A stretch of 64,000 bases of DNA, from positions 62,001-126,000 of the forward strand of contig NZ_JAHVKE010000002.1 in the NCBI RefSeq assembly GCF_019800885.1, in the 5' to 3' direction. The notes beneath the pieces are model-generated. The model did no database searches. It saw nothing but the letters and a program-made list of their open reading frames with translations, and had not been told where the DNA came from. Made by a program: the position numbers and the translations under genes. This DNA is from Maritalea mobilis (GTDB lineage: Bacteria; Pseudomonadota; Alphaproteobacteria; Rhodobacterales; Rhodobacteraceae). Each line of letters opens with the position of its first letter. The stretch's first letter is position 1. Shown here piece by piece: positions 33,976 to 42,834 of the stretch.

Positions 33976-34440
33976 ATGGACCTTTCGCAACTGCTCAAGC
34001 CGCACGCGGTGAAAGTCGTGAGCGACGTGTCGAGCAAGAAACGCTTGCTGCAAAGCATCGCAGACCTTGCCGAAGGTCTGATCGGGCTGAAATCGTCGTC
34101 CATCTTCGACGCGCTGCAAGAGCGTGAGAGCCTCGGCCCGACCGGCGTTGGCCATGGCGTGGCCCTGCCCCATGCGCGCCTTCATGACCTGACCGAGGTT
34201 CAGGGTGCGTTCCTGAAACTGGAGCGTCCGATCGATTTCGATTCGGCGGACAAGCAGCCGGTCGACCTGATCTTCGCGCTGTTCGCGCCCAGCGATACGG
34301 GCGTCGATCACCTCAAGGCGCTGGCGCTTGTCTCGCGCACGCTGCGGGACGCGGCCCTGTGTGCCAAGCTGCGGGCCAATTCCGACCCTGCCACGCTGCA
34401 CACGCTGCTGACCGACGCACAGGCAAGCCAGGCCGCCTGA
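33976..34440 (+). CDS. ptsN: PTS IIA-like nitrogen-regulatory protein
   Basis: EIIA-Ntr of 154 residues, the phospho-acceptor of the nitrogen-related phosphotransferase system that regulates potassium, carbon and nitrogen functions rather than importing sugar. The phosphorylated histidine is His66 in GVALPHARLH. The N-terminus MDLSQLLKP matches the family; an ATG 21 bases upstream is possible but would add an atypical extension. hpf lies 71 bases upstream. The convergent sulfotransferase gene ends four bases away. Confidence 0.92.
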   Translation: MDLSQLLKPHAVKVVSDVSSKKRLLQSIADLAEGLIGLKSSSIFDALQERESLGPTGVGHGVALPHARLHDLTEVQGAFLKLERPIDFDSADKQPVDLIFALFAPSDTGVDHLKALALVSRTLRDAALCAKLRANSDPATLHTLLTDAQASQAA

Positions 34441-34444
34441 TCGC

Positions 34445-35878
34445 TCAACGCCGATTCCAGCGCGGAAATCCGAAGTTCAGGTAATCGCGGCGATAGACCT
34501 CGATCACCGCTTTCTCGATCTTGCCGTCATAGATCGCATCCAGCGCGACCGGACCGGGCAACGCCTCGGCCCCGACATCGGGAACATCCTGCACACCTGC
34601 GGCACGCGCCAGCATGGGAAGCATCGTCGCCATGTCATCCTCGTGCACCGTGGCCTGCGGCAGGGCAACGGTGCTCATGCCCTGCAACAGGCCGGTCTGG
34701 CTGGCCCAAGCGTTGTCCACGCGAATGCTGGTCTGGCCCGCGAGGTTGCCCTTGAGGAATCCAAGGAATACCGCAAACGCCTCTTTCTGGTGTTCAGCCG
34801 TCCAGCTGTCATCCGGGGCCTGGTTGGGAATGGGCAGGTTGTAATGCTGGCGCAGGATCTTGCGCGGGTCGGCATAGATCGGGCGGTCATTCGGCAGGAT
34901 GAACCGGTTGAACACGACATGCGCCCGAAGCACCGGGTGGCGCAGGACCGTGAAACTGCGATAGCCCGGATGCGCCTTCATCCACGCGCGCAGGTCCTTC
35001 TGGCTCATCTTGCGCAGCAGGTTGTCCCGCCCCACGCCGCCGATCTTTCCCATCCAGTCGAGGACGGCAGTCTCGGGTGCGCCCTTGATCGGCATGAACA
35101 AAAGCCCCGCGTCGGGGTGCGCGACGAAGCCCGGCACGCCCGCCTGCCGGGGCGGTTCGTAATCAGGCGCGCGGTCAAGGCCGAACCGGTCGAGGTTCTG
35201 AAGCTCGGCGACCATCTCGTCGTAATTCTCGACCTTGTCGCGCAGATCGCTGGGGTTTTGCTTCTTCAGCTTCTGAGAGGTCTTCTCGACCTCCGCCGCC
35301 GAGCCGAGGTAACGCGCCAACCCGTTCAGGATCTCGGGATCATTGATATCTTCATAGCGGATATGAAACGCCGTCTGGCCGGAGACCTGTAACCCGTGCC
35401 GCAGCCTGTCCTGAAACGGGATGAGCGCATCGAGCAGATCGTCAAACTCGCCCGCGTCGAAGCGGATCTTGGCCGTCTTCGCGTTCTTCATGTCGGTCAG
35501 ACGCCACTGGCCGGTTTCGCTGGCGATCTTGCGGCTGACATAGCTTTCCAAGGGATTGCGCGTCAGGATGACCTTGGCGATCCGCGGGTTGGGCAGAACG
35601 GCTTCGACCACCCGGTCATCATGATCGTGAAACAGGCGAAAACCGGCGATCCCGTCCGTGGCCTCGATCATGCGGTTCAGAAGGCCAAGGGGGTCTTTCT
35701 CGCGCCGCTCCATGTCGTAGCCGAACAGCTCGAACCGGTTGTGATGCCCGAGGAAGGTGGGGTTATAGACCTCGCCATAACAGGTGATATCGGGAAACGC
35801 GTTCAGCGAATCTTCGAGGTAATTCGACCCGGTCCGCATTTCCGCGAAAAGAACGAAGGCATCGAAGGGTCGGGTCAT
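34445..35878 (-). CDS. two-domain sulfotransferase
   Basis: Protein of 477 residues that looks like two sulfotransferase domains in tandem. Domain 1 (about 1-240) has the PAPS 5'-phosphosulfate loop AEMRTGSNYLEDSL (12-25) and a 3'-phosphate segment KVILTRNPLESYVSRK (102-117), close to the NodH/Stf0-like group. Domain 2 (about 250-477) has FMPIKGAPETAVLDWM (261-276) and SFTVLRHPVLRAHVVFNRF (308-326). Its WASQTGLL (391-398) is reminiscent of family-2 carbohydrate sulfotransferases. It is last in an operon with glycosyltransferases and galU, and cysQ (PAP removal) is nearby. Likely role: sulfating a surface glycan. Whether both domains are active is unknown. Confidence 0.8.
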   Translation of the reverse strand: MTRPFDAFVLFAEMRTGSNYLEDSLNAFPDITCYGEVYNPTFLGHHNRFELFGYDMERREKDPLGLLNRMIEATDGIAGFRLFHDHDDRVVEAVLPNPRIAKVILTRNPLESYVSRKIASETGQWRLTDMKNAKTAKIRFDAGEFDDLLDALIPFQDRLRHGLQVSGQTAFHIRYEDINDPEILNGLARYLGSAAEVEKTSQKLKKQNPSDLRDKVENYDEMVAELQNLDRFGLDRAPDYEPPRQAGVPGFVAHPDAGLLFMPIKGAPETAVLDWMGKIGGVGRDNLLRKMSQKDLRAWMKAHPGYRSFTVLRHPVLRAHVVFNRFILPNDRPIYADPRKILRQHYNLPIPNQAPDDSWTAEHQKEAFAVFLGFLKGNLAGQTSIRVDNAWASQTGLLQGMSTVALPQATVHEDDMATMLPMLARAAGVQDVPDVGAEALPGPVALDAIYDGKIEKAVIEVYRRDYLNFGFPRWNRR

Positions 35879-35881
35879 CGC

Positions 35882-37585
35882 TTACTGCACCAGGTAGGGC
35901 CGGCTGCCATCGCCGGTTTGCATGGGCGGGCCATAGCCCTCTTGCGGGAAATCCCCGACGACGAAGGGGTTCATTCCCTGGTTCTTGAGACTTTGCAGGA
36001 ACTGCGGGAACCCGCGCAGATCGCGCATGCGCGGCGCCTCGGTCAGCCGTTGAAGGGGCGCCCCCTCCATCGCGTCGAGGATGCCTTGCAGGTTTTCCAT
36101 CGGATCCTCGATGAACTCGGCCAGCGTCCAGATCCGGATGTCGGCCCGCGCGCCGCGTTCGCGCAGGGTTTCGATGAATTTCGCCTCGCGCCGCTGCAGC
36201 CGCGCGGCCTCGGCCCGGATATCGGCGAAGTTGCGATTGGCCGAGAACAGCCGCACCGCCCAGGCCCCCGTAATCACCGAGATCTGCGCGTTGGCATCGT
36301 TGGCCATGAAGGCGCCGTGCTGCTGCGTGTCCTGCGGGCCGAACATGAAGACCTGCCGCTCGCCCCGCGTGTTCCAGATCAGGTTTTTCAGGAACGCTTC
36401 GGGGTTGTAATCGCGTAGTTTCGGATCGGCTGACAGGCAGCCGGCATAGACATCGCCGCCGCCTGCGAACCGCGCCTTTTGCGGCGCGAAGAGGTTGCCG
36501 TGAACCGTCGTGCCCAGACGCCGCGACAGCCAGCCTTCGAAATCATCGAACAGGTCATTGAACCCGTGAAACATCGAATAGGGCGCGGCGGTGCGCCCGT
36601 TTTCCCAGCCCTCGTTGGGAAAGCGGCTGTGCATGTAAAGGCCGGAGCGACCCCGCGTGCGCCGCTCCAGCGCCTTGGAAAACACCCGGTCGATCTTGCC
36701 CGGTGCGGGTTCGGCCATGCGTTCGCCCGTGTGATCGGCGCTCAGGAAGGTGGCGTAAAGACGGGTCGCCTTGGGCCAGATCTTGCGCGCGATGAAACAG
36801 TCCGACCGGCGCAGCAGGTGCAGGTGATCGTCGTAGAAGACATGCGGCTTGCCCTGAAAGTCGAACTTGGACAGCGTCAGGGACCGGCTTTCGATATTGC
36901 GCGCGTAATTGCGGGCCAGCGTCTGGTAGTAGCTTTCGTCGGGAATCCAGACGAGCTTGAAATACCGCTCCAACTCTCTGCGCCGCGGGTCTTCGAGGAT
37001 CGCGGACAGGGTCTGGCGGGTCAGGCACCACCACTGGCTGCCCAGATGGGGCACGATCCCCTCGGGGATGCGGCGGCGGAACCCGACCTTGCGCTGCAAC
37101 TCGACATAACGGTCGAAAAAGTGCCGGTTGCGTTTCCACGAGAAGGGAAAGCGGAACTGGAACCGCTCTTCGTTCAGGCCGCCGACCGTCCAATCGACGT
37201 CTCGAATGGTGACGCTTTCGATGAAATCGGTGTTGGGCCGCGCCGACAGGTAGGCGCGCAGATCGTCGACGGGGCGCAGCGGCAGGCACGATCCCGAGGC
37301 GAGGTAGACATGCCGGACGCCCGGAAACTCCCTCAGTATCATCTCGCTGGCGGTCTGGCTCGCCTCGACCAGGGACCAGGTGCCCCATTCGCAGCGATGG
37401 CGCTTGCAAAATCGGACATTCTCCAGGTCGGCCAGGTCCTTGCGGAATTCATCGTAGCGCTCGCGCCCGACGGATTTATCGACGTGGATGACAACGGGGC
37501 AGTCGCGCTCGGCCCAATGGCGGGCCACTTGCGCCGCCCGGTGCAGCGCCGTGTGGCAGAGCATGACGAACCCCAGCGTGCTCAT
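35882..37585 (-). CDS. GT14-type glycosyltransferase fused to a DUF5928-like C-terminal domain
   Basis: Protein of 567 residues. The N-terminal half (about 1-285) has the pattern of GT14 (core-2 beta-1,6-N-acetylglucosaminyltransferase or xylosyltransferase): FVMLCHTALHRAAQ, VVIHVDKS (32-39), CEWGTWSLVEA (65-75), and YLASGSCLPLRP (94-105). The C-terminal half (about 290-567) corresponds to a domain of unknown function found with GT14 in Rhodobacterales (DUF5927/5928), with a GNLFAPQKARFAGGGDVYAG stretch. I see no signal peptide. The ATG overlaps the upstream glycosyltransferase by four bases; the sulfotransferase starts four bases after its stop. Confidence 0.8.
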   Translation of the reverse strand: MSTLGFVMLCHTALHRAAQVARHWAERDCPVVIHVDKSVGRERYDEFRKDLADLENVRFCKRHRCEWGTWSLVEASQTASEMILREFPGVRHVYLASGSCLPLRPVDDLRAYLSARPNTDFIESVTIRDVDWTVGGLNEERFQFRFPFSWKRNRHFFDRYVELQRKVGFRRRIPEGIVPHLGSQWWCLTRQTLSAILEDPRRRELERYFKLVWIPDESYYQTLARNYARNIESRSLTLSKFDFQGKPHVFYDDHLHLLRRSDCFIARKIWPKATRLYATFLSADHTGERMAEPAPGKIDRVFSKALERRTRGRSGLYMHSRFPNEGWENGRTAAPYSMFHGFNDLFDDFEGWLSRRLGTTVHGNLFAPQKARFAGGGDVYAGCLSADPKLRDYNPEAFLKNLIWNTRGERQVFMFGPQDTQQHGAFMANDANAQISVITGAWAVRLFSANRNFADIRAEAARLQRREAKFIETLRERGARADIRIWTLAEFIEDPMENLQGILDAMEGAPLQRLTEAPRMRDLRGFPQFLQSLKNQGMNPFVVGDFPQEGYGPPMQTGDGSRPYLVQ

Positions 37586-38592
37586 GCCCAGTTGCCCTTC
37601 GACATGAGGCCAAGGATCTCGAGCTGGCGCCAGTTGATGTATTTCTCGGACCAGCGCGTCCAGAAATCGGGGTTCTCGTTCAACCCGTCATGATAGGCGC
37701 GATACTCGGCACTGGCGGCGTAGTGCTGGCGCCGCTCCAACTCCTCGGCGGCTTTCTCGGTGAAGATATCAAGGAACTTGGCATGGAGCAGCACGCCCGA
37801 GGTCTTCTCCCCGCCCCATTCGTCGTACACGAGGTTCAGCCCGCGCGGCAAAAGCATGTGGGTCGAACTGGCATAGGCGTAGGACCGATGCCACTTCACT
37901 AGCGGGATCTTGTTGAGCGCGGGCGCGCGGGCGGGCAGATCCTTGAAGAAGGCACGGGCGCGCGGGCCGCCTTGAATCCAGAGGTTTCCGTAAGTCCAGT
38001 TCCGCTCGATCGTGTAGTTGCCGGAGTCGAACCAACAGGCAATCTCGAACGGGTTCTGCCCCTCGGCATAGGGCTGCGCCGTGATCGCGCCCTTGGGATA
38101 CATATCCAGAAGCATCGTCCCGAAGCTCTTGATCGAGGACGCGCCCAGCCAATCGGTCAGCGCGGGGATCGGCCGGGTATCCGAGAACGGGTAGACCAGG
38201 AATTCATCCGGATCGACGGTCAGGCACCAATGCCCATGCCCGTAAAGCCGCAGCAGGCGGTTGATCCAGTCCATCCCGAAGCGGGCCCGCTTGTAGCTGG
38301 CATCCGTGGTCCAGACCGAACAATCGGGCTGCTGAGCCAGGTATTCCCGCGTGCCATCATCGCTGTCATTGTCGACGAAGAAGAAATGCGAGACGCCCCG
38401 GTCACGGTAATAGGACAGGAAATATTTCAGCCGCACCCGTTCGTTTCTCAGCGTGCAGAAACACAGGATGTCTTTCGGGCGGATGGCGTCGGTGCGGTCG
38501 GCGACAGGCAACAGGGAACGGCTCTTCCGCCAGGCACGGACGAGGTATTTTCGGCGCTCAAGGCGCAAGGCATAGCGTCTTGCCGCCTTCAT
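37582..38592 (-). CDS. glycosyltransferase family 2-like (GT92-like) protein
   Basis: Protein of 336 residues with a GT-A-type nucleotide-sugar site. KDILCFCTLRNERVRLKYFL (40-59) starts the fold, VDNDSDDGT (73-81) is the sugar-nucleotide loop, and VDPDEFLVYP (126-135) supplies the DxD metal motif. This is the Glyco_tranf_2_4 pattern often seen in Roseobacter polysaccharide clusters. The basic N-terminus without a membrane helix suggests a cytoplasmic or membrane-face enzyme. It overlaps the GT4 gene upstream and the GT14 gene downstream by four bases each. The sugar specificity cannot be read from sequence. Confidence 0.82.
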   Translation of the reverse strand: MKAARRYALRLERRKYLVRAWRKSRSLLPVADRTDAIRPKDILCFCTLRNERVRLKYFLSYYRDRGVSHFFFVDNDSDDGTREYLAQQPDCSVWTTDASYKRARFGMDWINRLLRLYGHGHWCLTVDPDEFLVYPFSDTRPIPALTDWLGASSIKSFGTMLLDMYPKGAITAQPYAEGQNPFEIACWFDSGNYTIERNWTYGNLWIQGGPRARAFFKDLPARAPALNKIPLVKWHRSYAYASSTHMLLPRGLNLVYDEWGGEKTSGVLLHAKFLDIFTEKAAEELERRQHYAASAEYRAYHDGLNENPDFWTRWSEKYINWRQLEILGLMSKGNWA

Positions 38593-39845
38593 CCCTTTCC
38601 TTCCCGCTCAATCCCTCCGTGCCGCTGCAAAAGCCCGGAGACTGTTTCGAAATGATCCTGCCATCGGGGCAGTTCGGCATAGGACCCGTCCGGCCCTGCC
38701 AATATGCCTGCTATTCGTTGTTTAATCGTTTCCGCCCAAGAATAGGCATCGTTCGGGGGCAGGTAAACGGCTTGCGCGCCAAGGACTTCGTGCAAGACCG
38801 GAAGATCGGCGCAGATCGGCAACGCCCCATGCGCGAGGGCTTCGAACGGCGGCAGGCCAAACCCCTCAGCCAGCGAGGGGTAAAGCAGCGCACTGGACCG
38901 AGAGAGATGCCACGACAGTTGCGCATCCGGCAGGGGGCCGTGCAGATGGATATGGCTGCCGAATAGCGGGTGGGCCCGGATCGCGGCCTCGATCTCTGCG
39001 CCGCGCCAGCCCGGGGCGCCGATGATGTGGAGATGCGGCAGCTCTGCCGGGCCGTCGCTATCGGCCAGCAAGTTCCACGCGTCGAGGATGACCGTGTGGT
39101 TCTTGCGGGGATCGAGCGTGCCGATCATCACGAACCGCGCGGGGTCGCGGTCTTGCCCAGCAGAGGGATGGAACGGCGTCACGCCCAGATGAGCCACCTC
39201 GATCGCGGGGTGGTCCGTGCCGTCATCCCAAAGCGCGGAAAGCCGGTTTGCGGTATCGCGTGAATTGCAGATCACGAGGTCGCTATAGGTCCGCGCGGCC
39301 GACAGTTTGCGCGAAAAGGTTTCGGCCTGCCCGGTCGGCACCAGCTGCGCATGCGACAGCGGAATGATGTCATGGATCAGCACGGCAACGCCTACGCCCG
39401 CGGATTTCAACGGCAGTAGGGTCTGTTCCATCAGGTTCGCGTGGCCGGTATTCAGGTACACTGTTTCGCCCTTGAGCTGCCTGCCAAGCATTCGGGGCAA
39501 GCCCCAATGCGGGCAACGGTCGACCGCGAAGGGGCGCAAGCTGGCCTCGGCCCGGTGACGCGGGCGTGCGCCCCGCCCGGTGATCCGGGACCACGTATCG
39601 GCCTGGTCCAGTGGCTTTTGTCCCGTGGCCAGATGAGCAAGCGCCCGACCACCCTCACGGCCAAGCAGAAGGTAGCCCCGCGTCGTGCGGCAAAAGAAAC
39701 GACATGCGCCATCCGATGCCAGAAGATGGTCGAGATACGCCATCTCGACGCGATCGATGCCGGTCAAGGCACCGCGTCCCACCCGCGTCAGCAGGCGCGT
39801 CACGTCCAACCAGATCTCGCCCGGTCCACCGGACAGGGCTGTCAC
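38589..39845 (-). CDS. GT4-family glycosyltransferase
   Basis: GT-B-fold glycosyltransferase of 418 residues. The C-terminal nucleotide-binding domain shows MIGTLDPRKNH (240-250) and the GT4 hallmark SLAEGFGLPPFEALAHG (324-340) with the E-x7-E pattern. The N-terminal acceptor domain includes VLIHDIIPLSHAQLVP. It is probably mannosyl- or glucosyl-type, but the donor is not determinable. The start overlaps the galU stop by four bases, and the stop overlaps the next glycosyltransferase, so it is translated in a coupled row. Confidence 0.85.
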   Translation of the reverse strand: MTALSGGPGEIWLDVTRLLTRVGRGALTGIDRVEMAYLDHLLASDGACRFFCRTTRGYLLLGREGGRALAHLATGQKPLDQADTWSRITGRGARPRHRAEASLRPFAVDRCPHWGLPRMLGRQLKGETVYLNTGHANLMEQTLLPLKSAGVGVAVLIHDIIPLSHAQLVPTGQAETFSRKLSAARTYSDLVICNSRDTANRLSALWDDGTDHPAIEVAHLGVTPFHPSAGQDRDPARFVMIGTLDPRKNHTVILDAWNLLADSDGPAELPHLHIIGAPGWRGAEIEAAIRAHPLFGSHIHLHGPLPDAQLSWHLSRSSALLYPSLAEGFGLPPFEALAHGALPICADLPVLHEVLGAQAVYLPPNDAYSWAETIKQRIAGILAGPDGSYAELPRWQDHFETVSGLLQRHGGIEREGKG

Positions 39846-40735
39846 TGTGCGGCTGTCCGGGCCGAGATCACGTCGGTCAGATACTCGGAGAATTCATCGC
39901 GCAAGTCTTCGCGCGCCAAGCCAAAGGCAACCGTCGCCTGCAGGAAACCGGCCTTCGATCCGCAATCGAACCGCTGCCCGCGGAAGCGGAAACCATAGAC
40001 ATTGTCGCCGTCTTCGATCTCGCGCGCGATGGCGTCGGTCAACTGGATCTCTCCGCCGGCGCCGGTCTTGATCCGGTTCAGATGGCCCATCACGTCCGGG
40101 CGCAGGATGTACCGCCCGATCACCGCGAGGTTCGAGGGGGCGGTGCCAGGCTCGGGCTTTTCGACCATCGCGTTCACCGACACCACGCTGCCCATATCCT
40201 CTTTCACATCGAGGATACCGTAGGCGTGCGTCTTGTCGTCGGGCACTTCCATCGCGGCGACCATGTTGCCGCCAAGCTCTTCATAGGCTTCGACCATCTG
40301 CTGAAGACAGGGCGTTTCCGCCGCGATCACGTCATCGGGCAGGATCACCGCGAAGGGTTCGTTCGACAAAAGGCGCCGCGCGCACCAAACGGCATGGCCG
40401 AGGCCCAGTGCCTTGTGCTGCCGGATGTAAGCGATCGCGCCGGATTCCATGTTGGTCGTCTTCAGCGCAGAGAGGAGGTCATCCTTACCCTTTTTTCGAA
40501 GAGCGCTTTCCAGTTCAGGCGCCTGATCGAAATAGTCTTCGAGTGCGCTTTTCCCGCGGCTGGTGACAAAGATGAATTCCTTGATCCCGGCGGCGCGCGC
40601 CTCGTCAATGGCATATTGGATCAAGGGGCGGTCGACCAAGGTCATGATCTCTTTCGGAATCGACTTGGTCGCTGGCAAGAATCGCGTACCCAAACCGGCC
40701 ACGGGGAAGATTGCCTTTGTAACTTTCCGTTTCAT
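39842..40735 (-). CDS. galU: UTP--glucose-1-phosphate uridylyltransferase
   Basis: Nucleotidyltransferase of 297 residues making UDP-glucose from UTP and glucose-1-phosphate. The N-terminal pyrophosphorylase signature is FPVAGLGTRFLPATKSIPKE (10-29). LGLGHAVWCAR, ILPDDVI, a VEKPEPGTAPSNLA loop and the C-terminal GQRFDCGSKAGFL complete the GalU pattern. The ATG has AAGGGG seven bases upstream. It is the first gene of the polysaccharide operon, so it supplies UDP-glucose, and through it UDP-glucuronate or UDP-galactose, to the transferases downstream. Confidence 0.94.
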   Translation of the reverse strand: MKRKVTKAIFPVAGLGTRFLPATKSIPKEIMTLVDRPLIQYAIDEARAAGIKEFIFVTSRGKSALEDYFDQAPELESALRKKGKDDLLSALKTTNMESGAIAYIRQHKALGLGHAVWCARRLLSNEPFAVILPDDVIAAETPCLQQMVEAYEELGGNMVAAMEVPDDKTHAYGILDVKEDMGSVVSVNAMVEKPEPGTAPSNLAVIGRYILRPDVMGHLNRIKTGAGGEIQLTDAIAREIEDGDNVYGFRFRGQRFDCGSKAGFLQATVAFGLAREDLRDEFSEYLTDVISARTAAQ

Positions 40736-40831
40736 AATAGCCCCTTATGGATCACCGCCGTTCGGCGCTTGAGCACTCTCTACATGAATAACGTTACTGA
40801 ATCGTTGCTAAGTTCGAAACAATGAAATCAG
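40736..40831 (-). promoter_or_regulatory. probable promoter region of the galU operon
   Basis: This 96-base gap separates the stop of the upstream GT2 gene from galU, whereas the genes on either side overlap. It is AT-richer than its surroundings and contains the galU ribosome binding site (AAGGGG). An internal promoter is likely, but I cannot define the boxes. Confidence 0.4.
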
Positions 40832-42034
40832 TCAATCATGGCCTCTTTCGGTGCGGATGCGGGCCAATTCTGTGTCCAGCCGCGTTTGAAACCGCCAGGC
40901 TTGCACACGCGGGTCATCCCGGTCCGATGGGCCGAACAAACCGCCCGTCTGTTCCCACCATCCGCCTTCGGTGAAAGTGACCTTGTGTTTGCGGGGGGTC
41001 GGCTCGAACAGGAACAGGCTCACTCTCTGACCGCTGGCCACCAGACCCGCCGCTTCCCGCCTCAGGCGCGATGCCTGGTGCCGCCAGCCCGACAGGATCG
41101 ACCAGCCTGCGGCCGGCGTGTCGCGCAAAGGCTGAAACGGCAGATTGACCGGAGTAACCTGCGGATGCGCGGTGCGCCTTTGACGCCCGTCTTCGAGACC
41201 GGCATGAAGGCTCTCCATCAACTCCCGCATCGCACGCGCATCGATCTTTCGTCGCCGGGCAAGCAGCAAAAGACGCCGGCGCTGATCCGTAACAAGCTGG
41301 TCAATCTGAGCCTCAATTTCATCTTCGCCCGCATGCTTGCGCAGGAACACGGCGGTCGAGGCGCCGATATCATGCAAGGTCAGCGGAACGCGATCTTCGC
41401 TGCGGCGCGCGCTGGCGGCAAAGCCGTGATGCACGATCATGTCCGCAGTCCAGGCCGATTGCAGGCCAGCCTCGGCCATGCGAACGGCAAAGTCCGTGTC
41501 GTCGAGAAAGAAGGCGAAGGCCGGATCGAACCCGCCGATCTGGTCGAACACGGACCGGCGCATCGCCATGTTCGTGCCATGCAGCTTGCGCACGACCCCG
41601 TCGGCGTCCGACACATCGCGATCACGGCCTGTCCGGTCGGCACCGATTTCGCCCCATTGCAGGCTGATCCCGTTGCGGCCGATCACGGGGCCGGTCATCG
41701 CGTCGATCATGGGCTGTTCGGCAAAGGCCGCCTTGACCCGCGTGGCCCATGTCGGGGCAGGCACGGCATCGTCATCGACAAAGGCCACCACGTCGCCCGC
41801 GGCAAGCGCAACACCATCGTTGCGGGCGGTCGAAATGTTTTCGCCTTGCTGCAGGGCGGTCTTCAACTGCGCATGAAAGGGCAGTCTGGAGATGGCAGAT
41901 AACCCGTCGGGATCGGCCACGACGACGACCTCGACATCGCCCGCGTCCTGCTGATGCAATCCCAGCAAGCACCGGCACAGCGCGGCGGGGCGACCATGGC
42001 TGACCACCACCACGCTGAGCCGGGGTGCGGCCAT
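40832..42034 (-). CDS. family 2 glycosyltransferase
   Basis: GT-A-fold glycosyltransferase of 400 residues. LSVVVVSHGRPAALCRCLLG (6-25) opens the fold, NISTARNDGVALAAGDVVAF precedes the DxD motif VDDDAVP (86-92), and FFLDDTDFAVRMAEAG carries the acceptor-site ED-like motif. The region after about 290 is rich in Arg and not conserved to my eye. The start is ATG at 42034, overlapping the kdsB stop by one base, or GTG at 42037, overlapping by four. It belongs to the cysQ-kdsB transcription unit, which supports a role in building Kdo-linked surface glycans. Confidence 0.82.
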   Translation of the reverse strand: MAAPRLSVVVVSHGRPAALCRCLLGLHQQDAGDVEVVVVADPDGLSAISRLPFHAQLKTALQQGENISTARNDGVALAAGDVVAFVDDDAVPAPTWATRVKAAFAEQPMIDAMTGPVIGRNGISLQWGEIGADRTGRDRDVSDADGVVRKLHGTNMAMRRSVFDQIGGFDPAFAFFLDDTDFAVRMAEAGLQSAWTADMIVHHGFAASARRSEDRVPLTLHDIGASTAVFLRKHAGEDEIEAQIDQLVTDQRRRLLLLARRRKIDARAMRELMESLHAGLEDGRQRRTAHPQVTPVNLPFQPLRDTPAAGWSILSGWRHQASRLRREAAGLVASGQRVSLFLFEPTPRKHKVTFTEGGWWEQTGGLFGPSDRDDPRVQAWRFQTRLDTELARIRTERGHD

Positions 42035-42834
42035 CACGGCAGCCCCATCTCCGACAGCATCGATTCGATGCGGGGGATATCCTCGGGGTTGTTGAGTTCC
42101 CAGAACTTGCGCCCGCGGGCTTCGACCTCGACGCAGCGGACCTTGTGACCGGCTTCGAGGAAGCGAAGCTGCTCCAGGCCTTCCAGCGTTTCCAAAGGCC
42201 CTACCGACCAGTCGGGATAGGCATGCAGCGCCCAGGGGCGGTAGGCATAGACCCCGACATGGTGGAACACAGGCGTTTCGGCGTCGGGCGCATAGTCTTG
42301 CGCGGTATAGGGAATGACCTCTTTCGAGAAGTAGAGCGCATGCTTTTCGCTGTCGCACACCGCCGTCGTTCCCCCGACGCGCCCTGCCGCGCGATCCGCC
42401 TTCAGCGCGGCCAAGGTCTCTCCGTCGCAGCGCAGGATCGGCGTGGCCAGCGCCGCCTGGCTGTCGGACCGCAACCCTTCGATGAGCGCCACGAGAAACC
42501 AGGGCGGGGTAAGGGGCGCGTCACCCTGAAGGTTGACCACCATCTCGACGCCGTCGCCCAGAAGGCCCAGCGCCTCGGCGCAGCGTTCCGTTCCGTTTCG
42601 GCACGTGTCCAAGGTCATCAGAACATCCGCGCCAAACGCCTTTGCGGCCTCGGCGATACGATCATCGTCGGTGGCGACATATATCGCGTCGAACTGATCG
42701 ACCTCGCAGGCGGCACGCCAGCTTCTTTCGATCAGGCTGCGCGCCTCGCCTGTCGCGCCGCGCAACTCGGCCAGGGGTTTTCCGGGATAGCGCGTCGAGG
42801 CAAAGCGCGCCGGGATGACACAAACGACGCTCAT
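42034..42834 (-). CDS. kdsB: 3-deoxy-manno-octulosonate cytidylyltransferase (CMP-Kdo synthetase)
   Basis: CMP-Kdo synthetase of 266 residues that activates Kdo for LPS core or capsule linkers. The signature N-terminus is VVCVIPARFASTRYPGKPLA (3-22). NGTERCAEA, VVNLQGDAPL and a VATDDDRIAEA segment follow. The variation QGDAPL instead of QGDEPL is seen; close relatives use CMP-Kdo-like sugars, so a related acid is possible. The ATG overlaps cysQ by four bases; longer in-frame readings run back into cysQ. Confidence 0.88.
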   Translation of the reverse strand: MSVVCVIPARFASTRYPGKPLAELRGATGEARSLIERSWRAACEVDQFDAIYVATDDDRIAEAAKAFGADVLMTLDTCRNGTERCAEALGLLGDGVEMVVNLQGDAPLTPPWFLVALIEGLRSDSQAALATPILRCDGETLAALKADRAAGRVGGTTAVCDSEKHALYFSKEVIPYTAQDYAPDAETPVFHHVGVYAYRPWALHAYPDWSVGPLETLEGLEQLRFLEAGHKVRCVEVEARGRKFWELNNPEDIPRIESMLSEMGLP

